Both the position numbers and the translations under genes were made by a program. The notes under the pieces are model-generated. The model was not told where the DNA came from. It made no database searches and was given only the letters and a program-made list of their open reading frames with translations. DNA of 64,000 nucleotides, taken from Phoenix dactylifera (taxonomy: Eukaryota; Streptophyta; Magnoliopsida; Arecales; Arecaceae). This document shows positions 12,128-22,872 of the stretch, one piece after another. The stretch spans positions 5,374,071-5,438,070 of the forward strand of contig NC_052401.1 in NCBI RefSeq assembly GCF_009389715.1. The letters run 5' to 3'. Position 1 is the stretch's first letter. Every line of letters starts with the position of its first letter.

Positions 12128-12420
12128 TAGAGATGGGCACTGGGCCGGGCCGCCCACGGCCCGGCACGGCACGGCACGAAGCGGGCCGTGCCTGGCACGG
12201 CCCGCCAGCTACAGTGCCGGGCCGTGCTGGGCTAGAGGGTCCTGGCCACGGGCCGTGCTGGGCCGTGCTTCGGGCCTGGGCCGGCACGGCCCGGTCTAGG
12301 CCCACGGGCCAAGCACGGCACGGCCCGCGGGCCAGCACGGCACGGCCCATAAGGGCCTGGGCCGGGCTGGCACGCGGGCCTGGCACGGTCCGGGCCTGGG
12401 CCCGGCTCGGCCCGATAAAA
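12128..12420. repeat. Left subterminal GC-rich repeat array of the hAT element
   Basis: Dense, partly palindromic repeats of GGCACGGCCCG / CGGGCCGTGCC in both orientations. The GC content contrasts sharply with the AT-rich sequence from 12421. In hAT elements such subterminal repeats bind the transposase. The open frames here, rich in Arg, Pro, Ala and Gly, are by-products of the repeat. Confidence 0.85.
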
Positions 12421-12544
12421 ATTAATGCTTCATAAATTTTTTTAATAAATTAATAAATATTGAACACTAAGAATTTATGATTTATGAATATAAAGCCACC
12501 TTAATGGTGGGGGGTTTGGCATAGACCCCTACCAGTTTATTAAT

Positions 12545-12665
12545 TTAAATCAAAATGGTACATGAAGGGAGGTTTGGACCTTGGTCTGACCTCTAGAATA
12601 CAATAAGAAACTAAGAAAGGGCCGAGGTTTGGACCTTGGTCTGACCTCCAGAATACAATAAAAAT
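12545..12665. repeat. Tandem duplication in the transposase 3' region
   Basis: A unit of about 38 bp starting GAGGTTTGGACCTTGG and ending AGAATACAATAA occurs twice in the same orientation, with about 25 bp between the copies. It lies downstream of the transposase stop, in its likely 3' UTR. Confidence 0.85.
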
Positions 12666-12745
12666 GTACAATTATAAAAAATTAAGAAATCTTACTAATC
12701 ATCAGTGATTCAGTGAATCAGTATTCACTCTTCAGTCTTCAGTCT

Positions 12746-14605
12746 TCAGTCTTCAGTAGTGTTTGTATCATCATCATCAGAGGATGTTGTATTATGTCCA
12801 CCTTTATCTTGAAGTCTTGCCTCAGCATCCAGCCAATCCTTGAAGCAGAGAAGCATCTCCACCATTTCGCCCGTCATCCTACTTCTCTTTTCGTCAAGAA
12901 CACGCCGACCTGCACTAAAAGCGGATTCCGATGCTACCGTGGACATCGGCACAGCTAAAATATCGCGTGCAATTGCAGACATAACAGGATATTGATTTCT
13001 AACACTCTTCCACCAAGATAATACATCTAGATTCTCTATTTGATTTTCATCATATGCAGAATGAAGATCATTTCGTAAATAAAATTCTAGTTCACTACTT
13101 AAAGATGAAGAAGATGAAGAGGAACTTGAAGCATGTGTGTGTCTTCTCTGTGCAATGAATGAAAAAATAGATGACGAACGAGAACTACTAGAAGGAGAAA
13201 TAGAGGTTTGTATTTGTGTTCTAGATCCACGAATTTTTTCATCATATATAGCATAAATATCATAAAGAAGTTTTTTTACCTCATCTTTAGCAGATTCAGC
13301 ATCTTGATTCATATTTTCAGAGTATGCATCAAGTAAAATTAGCACGCCATTTAATTTAACTCTAGGATCAAATACAGCAGCTAAGTTATGCATAGGACAT
13401 ATCCTGTCCCAATACTCATTCCATTTAGATTCCATTAGGTCAATAATAGGCATTAAAACATCATCATATCTATGTTCTACAAATTTTTGACTAATTATAT
13501 ATGCTTGTTGTAAAAATGAACATGAAGTAGGGTAATAAATACCAGAAAGAACATTGGTAGCATTATAAAAACTAAGCAAAAAATCTTCCAAAATTTTTTC
13601 TTTATTCCAATCAGTTTCAGTCAATGTAAATCCTAATCCACGATCATTAATATATGCACTTAATAAATTTTTATATGGGTATGCATCATGTATCATGCTA
13701 TATGTGGAGTTCCAACGAGTAATTACATCAAGTTTAAATTTTTTAAAACGTTTACCATGATTTATGCATAATTTCTTAAATTCTTGAAGTCTTGATCTAG
13801 AAGCATGAATAAAAGAAACTGCATTTCTAATTTTTGAAATCACATCTTGAATCATGCCCATGCCAGCTTGAACAGAAAGATTTAAGATATGACATGCACA
13901 TCTAATATGCAGTAAATTTCCATCTAATATGGGATGCAATGAGTCTTTTAATAATACAACAGCAGAATTATTATTAGATGCATTATCAAAAGTAATAGAC
14001 ATAATTTTATCATTAATATTATATGAACATGCAGTTTGATAAATTATATTTGAAATTTGTTGCCCAGAATGTGGAAAATCAAAAGCACGAAAAGCAAGAA
14101 TACGTTTATTTAATTGCCAATCATTATCAATATAATGAGCAGTAATGGCAATAAAACAATTACTACCTACAGATGCTGACCAAATATCAGAAGTTAATGA
14201 AATTTTTACATTTAAAGTAGAAAGTGTTTCAATTAAATTTTGTTTCATTGCTAAAAAATTGGTCATAGCTACTCTTCTAAATGTACGCCTACTAGTTCTT
14301 TTGTAAGCAGGTTGTAGGTTTAATTGAACATATTCTTCAAAATTAAAAGATTCACATAAACTAAAAGGTAATTCATCCTTAACTATCCATTTTACAAGTG
14401 CTTTTCTTTGATTTTCATGATTATATGCAAAATTACCTACAAGTAATCCCCCTTGTATATTAAGGGTACTTTGAGTTTGAGCATGAGAATCATGCATCCT
14501 ATGACTCTCTTGATGTCTTTTTAAATGCCCTGTTCCCCCACTACTACTACAACTATAAAGTTTGGCACATTTTTTACATTTAGCTTTCCAGACTCCCTCA
14601 ACCAT
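12746..14605 (-). CDS. hAT transposase with BED zinc finger and dimerisation domain
   Basis: The 619-codon uninterrupted frame encodes a cut-and-paste transposase. A BED-type finger is at the start (CKKC at 10-13, HLKRH from 27). The RNase H-like core has D140 (TSDIWSAS), D207 (TFDNASNN), the CACHILNL motif at 236-242 and an acidic E336/E340 region before FYNATNVLSG. The C-terminal hAT dimerisation block includes STVASESAFSAGRRVLD. It acts on the inverted ends of its own element. The Met at 14605 lies inside the BED domain: the conserved W and F of the finger are encoded just upstream (VWNEFDRV), in frame back to a TAA at 14711-14713. A better start, MSSFEESQ at 14769, is in another frame. 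A single frameshift between about 14640 and 14713 therefore separates the original start from the body. Translation from 14605 would yield a truncated finger. The C-terminal stop sits in a CTTCAGT repeat. Confidence 0.93.
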   Translation of the reverse strand: MVEGVWKAKCKKCAKLYSCSSSGGTGHLKRHQESHRMHDSHAQTQSTLNIQGGLLVGNFAYNHENQRKALVKWIVKDELPFSLCESFNFEEYVQLNLQPAYKRTSRRTFRRVAMTNFLAMKQNLIETLSTLNVKISLTSDIWSASVGSNCFIAITAHYIDNDWQLNKRILAFRAFDFPHSGQQISNIIYQTACSYNINDKIMSITFDNASNNNSAVVLLKDSLHPILDGNLLHIRCACHILNLSVQAGMGMIQDVISKIRNAVSFIHASRSRLQEFKKLCINHGKRFKKFKLDVITRWNSTYSMIHDAYPYKNLLSAYINDRGLGFTLTETDWNKEKILEDFLLSFYNATNVLSGIYYPTSCSFLQQAYIISQKFVEHRYDDVLMPIIDLMESKWNEYWDRICPMHNLAAVFDPRVKLNGVLILLDAYSENMNQDAESAKDEVKKLLYDIYAIYDEKIRGSRTQIQTSISPSSSSRSSSIFSFIAQRRHTHASSSSSSSSSLSSELEFYLRNDLHSAYDENQIENLDVLSWWKSVRNQYPVMSAIARDILAVPMSTVASESAFSAGRRVLDEKRSRMTGEMVEMLLCFKDWLDAEARLQDKGGHNTTSSDDDDTNTTED

Positions 14606-14639
14606 AACTCTATCAAATTCATTCCATACAGTACTAGTC

Positions 14640-14769
14640 CTCTTACGAGAAGAGGTTTGACCTTCACTCGGTTCACCAGTTCTAGAGGAACTAGGAACAG
14701 GGGTTGGGGATTAGTTTCTTCTCCCTCAGAAACAGGAATGCCAAACTGACTTTCCTCAAAAGATGACAT
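14640..14769 (-). pseudogene. Frameshifted N-terminal portion of the hAT transposase gene
   Basis: The minus-strand frame starting MSSFEESQFGIPVSEG at 14769 runs in a frame different from the 619-codon body. Between 14710 and 14606 the body frame is open (PVPSSSRTGEPSEG, then the W and F of the BED finger) but has no Met. The two look like one original exon separated by a one-base change near the C-rich run around 14695-14712. This could be a real mutation or a base-call error. Confidence 0.7.
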
Positions 14770-15164
14770 ATCTATGATTAATTCAAAAAATAAAAACTAA
14801 CCGCAAGGAGGAATTGAGTAGAGGGTCGGAGGGCAGAGGCAGAGCCGAGATTCCGAGCTTCCTCTTGTGCTCTCAACAGAAGCGACCTTCTCTTCTCAAC
14901 AGGAACCTCCTCTTGTGTAGCACTTGAACAAACTAAAAATTAAATTGCTAGAAGAGCACTTTAGAAGAGAGAAATAATAGCAGTAGAGAAGGAGAGAATG
15001 AGAGGTTTGGTGTGGTGAGAATGAGGGAGGAATGGGCTATTTATAGAAGCCCAAAATTTTTTTTCCCAAAATACCCCTCAATTCAGCCGTTATTGGACTG
15101 TTGGGAGGGGCAAAAGGGTCATTTTCACGAAAATAGCCGTTGGAAACGGCTATTTTCCTCCCCC

Positions 15165-15443
15165 CTCTCCAGACGGGCCGTGCCTGGCACGGCCCGTCTG
15201 GAGCCGTTACGGGCCGTGCCAGGCATGGCCCGTTTGGAGATGTTGCGGGCCGTGCCTGGCACGGCCCGTTTGCGCCCGTTACGGGCCGTGCCCGGCACGG
15301 CCCACCAATAGAGGGGCCTGGGGCCGGGCCGGGCTGGCCTTCCGTGCTGGACGGGCCGTGCCAGGCACGGCCCGTTTAGTCTTTGGGCCCGGGGGGCCTG
15401 GGCCGGGCCGGCCCGGCACGGCACGGCCCGTTGCCCACCTCTA
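15165..15443. repeat. Right subterminal GC-rich repeat array of the hAT element
   Basis: A series of ACGGGCCGTGCC..GGCACGGCCCGT palindromic units, spaced about 45-60 bp apart at first, then a continuous GC-rich end with the inverted terminus GCCCACCTCTA. It mirrors the left array. The transposase promoter must lie between this array and 14769. Confidence 0.85.
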
Positions 15444-15451
15444 GTTCTACT
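15444..15451. repeat. Right 8-bp target-site duplication of the hAT element
   Basis: GTTCTACT, identical to 12120-12127. Its last T is also the first base of the TCA flanking the neighbouring MITE. Confidence 0.9.
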
Positions 15452-15453
15452 CA

Positions 15454-16268
15454 GGCCCTGTATGGGGGAGCTTTTGGAGGGCCAAAAAGCACTTTTCTGG
15501 CCCTCCAAAAGTAATTTTAGATAAAAAATGGTGTTTGGTAAAATTTTTGGAAAGCTGTTTCAGCTTTTGCGGGAAGCTGAAAACAGCTTTTGAGGAGAAG
15601 CTCCAATTTGGAGCTTTCCGAAAACGCTGTTTTCAGCTTTGTCGGGAAGCTATTTTTTGAACCAAAATACCCCCATTTAAATCATACTTTTTCTCCCCAA
15701 AACCCTTATCTCGCCTCTTTCTTTCTCCCGTTCCCTCTCAATCTTCTTCTTCCTTTCTCTCTATTTGTTAGAGAGAGAAATGGTTATTAGAAGAATAAAA
15801 AATTAATTTACACTAATAATTATAATATTTTATATATTTATTATTGTATTATATTATAAATATAATATTATATTACATTATATCATAATATATTGATATG
15901 TTATTTAAATAATTTAATATTATATTAAATTATTATTCTATAATACATAATGTTATATTACTATATTATAATAATATTATATTACATTACATTAATATTA
16001 TACTATATCATATATTTATGTATTAATACATATTATATTTTATTATGCTCTGTTATATAATACTGGTAATGTCCTTTATGGTCATTTTGTCACACAAAAG
16101 TACTTTCTCAGTTTGTTTACCAAACACATTTTAAAGTGCCACAGCACTTTAGAAATGTAGTTACCAAACAGCAAATAGCTTTTTATAAACGCTTTGCTTC
16201 AAACAGCTCTACTTCCAACAGCTCTACTTCCAAAAGCTCTACTACTAACAGCTCCCCCAAACAGGGCC
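15454..16268. mobile_element. TIR MITE abutting the hAT element (about 815 bp)
   Basis: The left end GGCCCTGTATGGGGGAGCT and right end AGCTCCCCCAAACAGGGCC are inverted repeats with one clear mismatch. Both are flanked by TCA (15451-15453 and 16269-16271). The GGCCCTGTTTGGGGGAGCT terminus is common among grass and other plant MITEs. The 3-bp flanking repeat points to a Harbinger/Tourist-like origin, but TCA is not the usual TWA, so the superfamily is uncertain. The ends contain repeated CAGCTCTACTTCCAA / GCTTTTGG units. The middle (15790-16060) is almost pure A/T, with no coding frame. Confidence 0.75.
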
Positions 16269-17484
16269 TCATTTGGTATAAATCAATGGAGCTGCATAAT
16301 TGACTAGTCATCTTGAATTACAGATACACGATAACCAATCTCTGTTGCAAGGGATATAATTGTTGACACTGTAATCAGTCTGCTAAGCAATTCACTTCCA
16401 TGTAGATATTACTACTTTAGAAACTTTGAAATCTTCCAGTATTTCCAGTGTCAGTGATAGAATAGTAATGGCATTTTCACATCCCATGAATGTGATAATG
16501 TTGCTAAAAATGAGGTTTGTGATCCATGACCAATCCAAGGTGTTTTTTGTTGAATTCTTATTCAGAAATGGTGCCTAAAGCTTTTGAAACTGTGGAATAC
16601 CGCTTCTGCTATTGTGGATACAATGGATGTAGATGATACAGCCTTCATTAAACCTTCAATTTTTTGCTCTGTGGATCTTTTTGCACAGTTATGCTTCAGA
16701 AGCTTTAGTTTTATGGAGACTTACAGTTGCAGTCCATTTACTGTTGGTAGATAGTCCTCAGGAATCTCAAGGTTAATGGTTACAACTCTTTAATATAAAG
16801 CTTCCACCACAGGGTGTATGAAAGCTTAACTGAAGTGCTGCTCAGCATAACCTTTACCATGCATTCTTAGCATCATTTGCTGATGCTACATGCTATCCCT
16901 TTCGAATGCTCCTCAGGGTCAGGCTGATTCACATGTTAAACCAACCACCAGGGAGAACAAAATGCAACAGTAAATCATTCTTGTTCTTAATGAAGTGAGT
17001 TGATAATAGGCTTTATAAGTGAAGCACTAGAATAATGGTACGATCAAATTTATTACCTTATTCCCTCTTTGTTCAACTAACTATAATCTTAAGATTCTAC
17101 AATTTTTATCTGTTTAGGGCTTGCTTAATTTCTTTAGAAATTTTTCTTTGCCATGTCTTCATTGACTAGAGATTTTTTGTATCATGATGCTACTTTCAAC
17201 AATTCCTCAATGCTTCCTCAAAACCTATCTTTATCTTTATCTTTGTTGCACTTGACCATTTCAATGAATTCTCCATTTTATCATCTAATTTTAGACTTTA
17301 TTTGTTCAGTGTTTCTAAGGAATTGCCTCTGAAAATTTCAAACATTTCCAGGATGGTGTCACTACCTTGATAAAATTCTAATCACCACTTATCTTTCTAT
17401 TGATTTTGCGCCTTCCTTTGACATTTCACACCATTTCCTTCCTGATGAGCATCAATGTTATATATATATATATGTATGTGTGTG

Positions 17485-17515
<31 letters not shown>

Positions 17516-18075
17516 AAACCAATGGTTGATGTTCTAAATGCCAGGGTTGACATGCTGAGAAGGATGAAATTACAGTAAAGCCTTAGAAATCTATGCAAGA
17601 TTTATGACTCTACCCAGTTAAGATTTATATTTAACTATGAAATTAATATCCACAGAAATAGAACAAAGCATTTGGACTTGATCACCATAGATAGTACTAT
17701 AAATTGTCTAATTTGTTGTCCTTCTGAAAGTCATTTTGCACTGGACAGCCATTATGCTTTTGATGCTTTATGTTACATTTGGGAAGTTTCAGGCTTTCCA
17801 CAATTGGTAAAACATTTTGGCATTCTAGCGCGCAATCTTCACCCTCTGATGGTATGGTTCCATCAGCTCTGAAAGAGAGGGTCACTGCTCATATTTGTCC
17901 CGTTGATTTCATAATATTCACTTTTTGGATAGCTAGTTCGCAACTTTAATACGGTACTTGTGCTGCAAATATGCAGGTGGCTTTTTCCACCAATTTAGTG
18001 TGAATTTACTATGCTGTTTAAACCTTGTTGTGCAACCGCACATTCTCCAATTAGATTGTAACTTAAAAACCTTAC
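16269..18075. other. Intergenic, no gene recognised; one TA/TG microsatellite
   Basis: Ordinary AT-rich sequence with short chance frames only. A (TA)n(TG)n compound microsatellite lies at about 17458-17515. Confidence 0.5.
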
Positions 18076-19150
18076 GAACAAAAATCATATGGGGCGGGCA
18101 TTAGAGAAAAATTATGAAGTAGGTTTTTTATTTTGTCATATTTTTTCTAGTGCCCATTTTAAAGAAGAAACCTAAAAATTATAGACTCTTACTAATAGAG
18201 TCGTCAATCCGGTAATTAAAAAAAAATAAAAAAGAAAAGGAAATTGTGCGAACATCCTCTTTCTTCCTCATTTCCAAAACATACTTTTTACGACATCGTC
18301 AAGCAATACATACCAAGCAAATTAGTTATTTAACAAATAAAAAAATATATCTAGATAAATCGATATACAGTTTCGAGTACATGAGGTTTACCAATACACA
18401 CCATATGGCTAGATGATATACATTTAGCAAATTAGTTATCTAGTAATCCAAATATATACCTTTAAGCAAATTGATGCATAGTTTTTCGAACATCATATCT
18501 ACTGATACACATTATATGGTTGGTGATACACACTCGTTAACTTTCTGATGTATATTGTAAGCTTATTTGATACATACTTAGTAGTGATTCAATACATACT
18601 TTTAGTTAAATCGATACATAGTTTCTAAAATATGCTTTTTACCAGTATATACTACATGCCCATATAATATACATCAAGTAAATTAGTTCCAGCAAGTCAA
18701 TACATACCTTTAGATAAATCGATACATAGTTTTTAGAATATAGTGTTGATCAGTACTGGTGCATAGTTTTCTAGCATTGTCTAACATAAAAAATTATATA
18801 TGTACCATTTCTTACATTCTATGAACTCTTAGGTGCAAAGATTTTAGAAAAAAGAGAGATTTGAAGGAGAAGAAAGGGAGTCGAGAGGAGAAGAAAGAAC
18901 TCACGGATGGGATAGATGGCTTGATGAGGAAGATCGATGGAGAGGCTTGATGAGGAAGAAAAAGGATACAAACGGTTTCTCTTCGTGGATGATCTCTCTT
19001 GGCATGCGCAGTTTTTTTTTTCTAATTTTTTTCAAGTTACAGGATTAACGGACTCCGTTAGTAGGAATTGTCCTATCCCTATTTGACTTTTGGATTTTCT
19101 CTTTCTCGTCCTATATGATATTCTATAATGCCCACCCGTGATTTTTGTTC
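18076..19150. mobile_element. Candidate TIR element (about 1.07 kb), superfamily unclear
   Basis: The left end GAACAAAAATCA..GGGCGGGCATTAGAGAA is matched in inverted orientation by the right end: GAACAAAAATCA..GGGTGGGCATTATAGAA on the opposite strand. The arms are about 35 bp with a few mismatches. The interior from about 18340 to 18740 repeats an AAATCGATACATAGTTTT-like unit several times, imperfectly. It then has GA-rich sequence with a twice-repeated GGCTTGATGAGGAAGA. I cannot identify a convincing target duplication. A Mutator-like or fold-back MITE is possible. Confidence 0.5.
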
Positions 19151-20164
19151 CTTGTTCACTCCATATCTGATATGAAAATTCTTGTGATTGTTCAATGGGA
19201 TGAAATGAAAGCCATCTCTAATTTTTGTGGCAGAAAAGTGAAGGCAGTAAAGGTCAGCATGGAGTTTGGCTCTTTAAATGACTGGAAGACAGTAGCTGAA
19301 GCAAGCATCTAACTCAGTTGGCCAATTACTACCCTCTTTTAAGGAAGAAACTTCCCCAGGATAGGTCCCGAGGGCATTCCTCAAAGCCATTCTATATGTG
19401 ATGTGTGCTTTGAAGAATTGGAGTTGGTGATCATCTTCACAAAAACAGGGGTATGAATAAATGCTGCATTTAAAATGATTGTCACTTACGTGAAAAGCTT
19501 GATTTCTGCTGCAGCAGTGAAATGATCATTAAAAGATGATTATTATGGAATTAAATGCAGCAGAACTGCACGAAACCAAGTAGAATAGCAGTAGGTTGGT
19601 TTTCAATGCACTGCTCATTTGTTGGTAGCTGAAGTGTTTTGATGAGGTTCATGAGGTGGTAAAAAGAGAAACCATTCGTTTCATTCAATGATCTGTACCC
19701 GCTGCAGAGACGCTTCATTTTCTTGGGAAACATTTATCCATTTCTTGGCACCATGCATTACTTTCATTATTGTTATTCATTATTAGGTTTTTTTTTTGAG
19801 AAATATTGTTACTGATTATTATTACCTCTATCTTTTTTAAGCTTCATATTCATCAGCCACATTGACAAGTCAACAATACATTGCGTGACCTAGAAAAGAT
19901 ATTGGTAGATTCAGTGTCTATATATTCTATCAATGGAAATAAATATCTAAGGATCGTTTCATGTGCTTCCTAAGGCATTATTATCATTAGCACTACTCAA
20001 GTTTGGTGTTGCTTTTCTTATTTATTCCATATTTAATTGCCTTTTTTGATGTCTTGCATAAATTTATCAACAGCTTATTGCAGGATATTTCTTGGATTGT
20101 AAGAATGAAATGTGGAAGATGATACACAATTCACTTCCTATACAACTCAATTGAACTCAACTAA
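19151..20164. other. Intergenic, nothing recognised
   Basis: No conserved exon, inverted repeat or RNA gene is apparent on either strand. Confidence 0.45.
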
Positions 20165-22660
20165 GCCTAGACACCAAACTAAGTGGGGCTGCAATGTGAA
20201 TCTTTTTTTTTCATTCCACTCTGTTTGAGGTCCCACTTTTTGAAAGATGTAGGAATATCAAATTCTTCCTTATTACCTTATTGATTTTCAGTCTATCTCT
20301 CTCTATATTTTTTTCTATATATATCAAACCACTCCTTTGTATTAGTATATCACTTGGCCTACATTGTACATATCTAAACCATCTAGTTGTTTTTTCTCTC
20401 AATTTGTTTTTTATTTGTGCTACCCTACGTTATTTAAAGAATAATTTTGTTTCTTATTTTATATTTTTTATATTACCATGCATCTTCTCAATATTCTCAT
20501 TTTGCCTGCACATATTTTGAAAATATTTATTTTCTAATTGCTTAATATTCTATACTATAAAGTATTGCTGGTTGTACGTTGTTTTATAATTTTTTTTTTC
20601 ATCAACTTGGCAGGTATTCTATGATTATAATATTTCAGTTGTGCTTCTTTATTTATCCAACTTGCTTTAATTCTAAGGATAACATCCTCTTCAATCCCTC
20701 TTTATAAATAATCATTCTCAAATATAGAAAATAATCACTTTTAAGAACTTCATGATACTTAATTTTCACTCAACTTCAACTTCATCTCTATTTCTAATTT
20801 TGCTAAAATTACATTTTATGTATTCTGTCTTAGTTCTACGTAACCTACAATTTATGAATTCTAATGCATTCCTCTACAATTCCAACTTATAATTTAACTC
20901 TAATCTTATTTTCATCTACCAAGACTGTGTCATTTGTAAGGAGCATGCATGAAGAAATATGTCTAGTAAACTCATCCATAACTAGCATAAAGCGGATCCA
21001 TGGTGTAAATCTATTGTAATTGGAGAATTATTGGTGTTACCATTAATAATTCTCATACTTTATATTGTTCCATCAATCTTCAAAATACCAAAACAGCTTT
21101 CATAGCCGACTTTTCTGGCATAAAACCAAGTTGATTTTTTGATATTTTTGTGTCACATCTCATTCTGTGCTCAATCATCCTTTACTAAAGTTTTATAGTA
21201 TGATTTCTGAGTTTAATACCATGATAGTTGGAACAATGCTGAATATTGCTTTTATTTTTAGAAATTAGTACTTATGTACTCTTCCTCTATTCATTTAGCA
21301 TCTTACCGGTCTTTAAGATTTTATTAAATAAATTAGTCAATCAAGTTACATTCGCGTTACCTAAATACCTCTAAACCTCAATAGTGATTTTGTCAAGTCT
21401 ACATTTTCATCTTTTCATAGCTTGAGATACTCTATTCGACGTGTATATTTAATATTACTATTCTTAATAGAACTAGTAATGCATCCAGAATCATTTGCAT
21501 AGTTTTTATTAAATAGTTTATCGGAACAACTCATCATTTTTCTTTTATCTCATTTTTTTTAAACTAAAATTTTTCAATTTTCATCTTTGATGCATTTAAC
21601 ATAAGTCAAGTCTCTAGTTTTTTCTTTCTCTTAGTCTTGTAATCTTATAAATATATTCTTTTTCCATTCTTAGTTTCCAACTTGCAATATCTCTTCATAT
21701 GCTTTGAATCTAGCTTCGTGTACCATCTTCTTGACTTTATTCTTAGTCATTTGATAGCTTTCATATACTTCTCTATTCTTACATTTAAATAGTTTTCTCT
21801 AAGACTCTGTTATTCTGCTACTAAGTTTCTTTATTGAATTTTCTTATTATGCTACCAAGTTTTCTTACCGGATGACCATTTTCTCTTTGATTCTCCTAAC
21901 ACCTTTGTAGTTACTTAGTACTGTTAGTCATCTCTTCCCATATGCTATTGTTTTTTTTCATCCTATTTTTCTTCCTTCAGCATTTTATCTTTAAAAGCTA
22001 TTTATTTCTCTCTTTGCAAATTCTACCATCTAGTTCTCGAATTTCTATTCTTTGGCCCTTTTCTTCAATTTCTAATACACTTCCAAAACCACCGGTTTAC
22101 GTTGGGTGGCTAAATAGTTACCCAACATAATATTCCAAATTTTATACAAAACTCAATCAGCCTTTGTATTAAAAAAAAAAATCTATTTGAGTAGTATTAC
22201 ACCCACTTTTAAAAGTTGTCAAATGAGAATTTTAAAGCAGGTGTTAGTTATTACCATGCTCTATGCCATCATGAACTCTAAAATGAGGTTTCCTTATTTC
22301 TATCTCCAAAACTATATTCTCCTTGCATTTCTTCGAACTTACTTCATATTTTCCCGCATGCCTAATTGAATCTCTTCCAATAAATATTTTTTCTATATTA
22401 AGAATATCTTGAATTAGTCCATCTATGTCCTAAAATGTTCGTTTATAATATCATTCGATTCTACTTCAGGAGTATAACCATTGATGACGTCGATAGACTC
22501 CTTTCCAAATACTAATTTTATCAAGATTATTCTATCTCTTACTCTCTTAATATCTATAACCTCATATTCTAAACTCTCATCTATAATAATTTCTTCTCTA
22601 TTTTTATTTCTATCCTTCGCAGTATATCAAAGTTTATAACCCACTATGGAAGTTTATTTC
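20165..22660 (-). pseudogene. Decayed LINE (RTE-type) with endonuclease and reverse-transcriptase regions
   Basis: The minus strand reads as an old non-LTR retrotransposon. Nucleotide-level remnants of the plant LINE coding region appear in the right order. The RT C-terminal tail is near 20340-20530, with the thumb/palm region near 20850-21350 (remnants of the ADDI-type region and the LMSFGLMPGKSAM-like region). The N-terminal RT linker is near 21600-21830 and the endonuclease end near 22450-22640. Stops and indels are everywhere and no frame exceeds about 90 codons. The long T/C-rich + strand frames are its shadows. Target duplications and a clear poly(A) were not found. The assignment rests on resemblance to remembered LINE sequence, not on an alignment. 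Confidence 0.6.
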
Positions 22661-22715
22661 ATGCAATTCCTATTCAATAATCAATTTTTTTTAAAAATCT
22701 TTAAACAATGGTGAC

Positions 22716-22872
22716 CTATGGAAGCTAATAGTGTTGCTGATTGGATTGCGAGTTATGTGGCCAATCATATTAGAACTATATTATGAAATTTTTCAATAAA
22801 TCTGTCTGCCTAATTTTTGAATATTTTATTTTCTAATTTCTACCCAGATATTTATACTCGTATTAATTAAAT
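22716..22872 (+). pseudogene. Relic of a plant L1-type LINE RNase H C-terminus
   Basis: One + strand frame reads MEANSVADWIASYVANH, then stops, then FLNILFSNF..DIYTRIN. The block EANSxADWIASYxAxH followed by a FxxILFSDFxxCIHTR motif is typical of the RNase H tail of plant L1-like elements. Two in-frame stops show decay. It lies end-to-end with the oppositely oriented LINE at 20.2-22.6 kb and represents a different LINE type. Confidence 0.7.

Larger units (their letters stand above)
12128..15443 (-). mobile_element. Complete hAT transposon, 3.3 kb
   Basis: The ends are inverted: TAGAGATGGGCA at 12128 and TGCCCACCTCTA ending at 15443 (one mismatch in the first 12 bases). They are flanked by a perfect 8-bp duplication GTTCTACT. 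About 290 bp inside the left end and 270 bp inside the right end are extremely GC-rich arrays of GGCACGGCCCG-like units in both orientations, the usual subterminal transposase-binding architecture of hAT elements. The AT-rich interior carries one transposase gene on the minus strand, so its promoter is at the right end. The exact target duplication and low decay imply recent insertion relative to the other transposons here. Confidence 0.95.

Noticed and set aside
12123..12435. Arg/Pro/Ala/Gly-rich frames at the hAT left end (and 15012-15508 at the right end)
   Set aside because: They arise from the GGCACGGCCCG subterminal repeats and appear on both strands at once.
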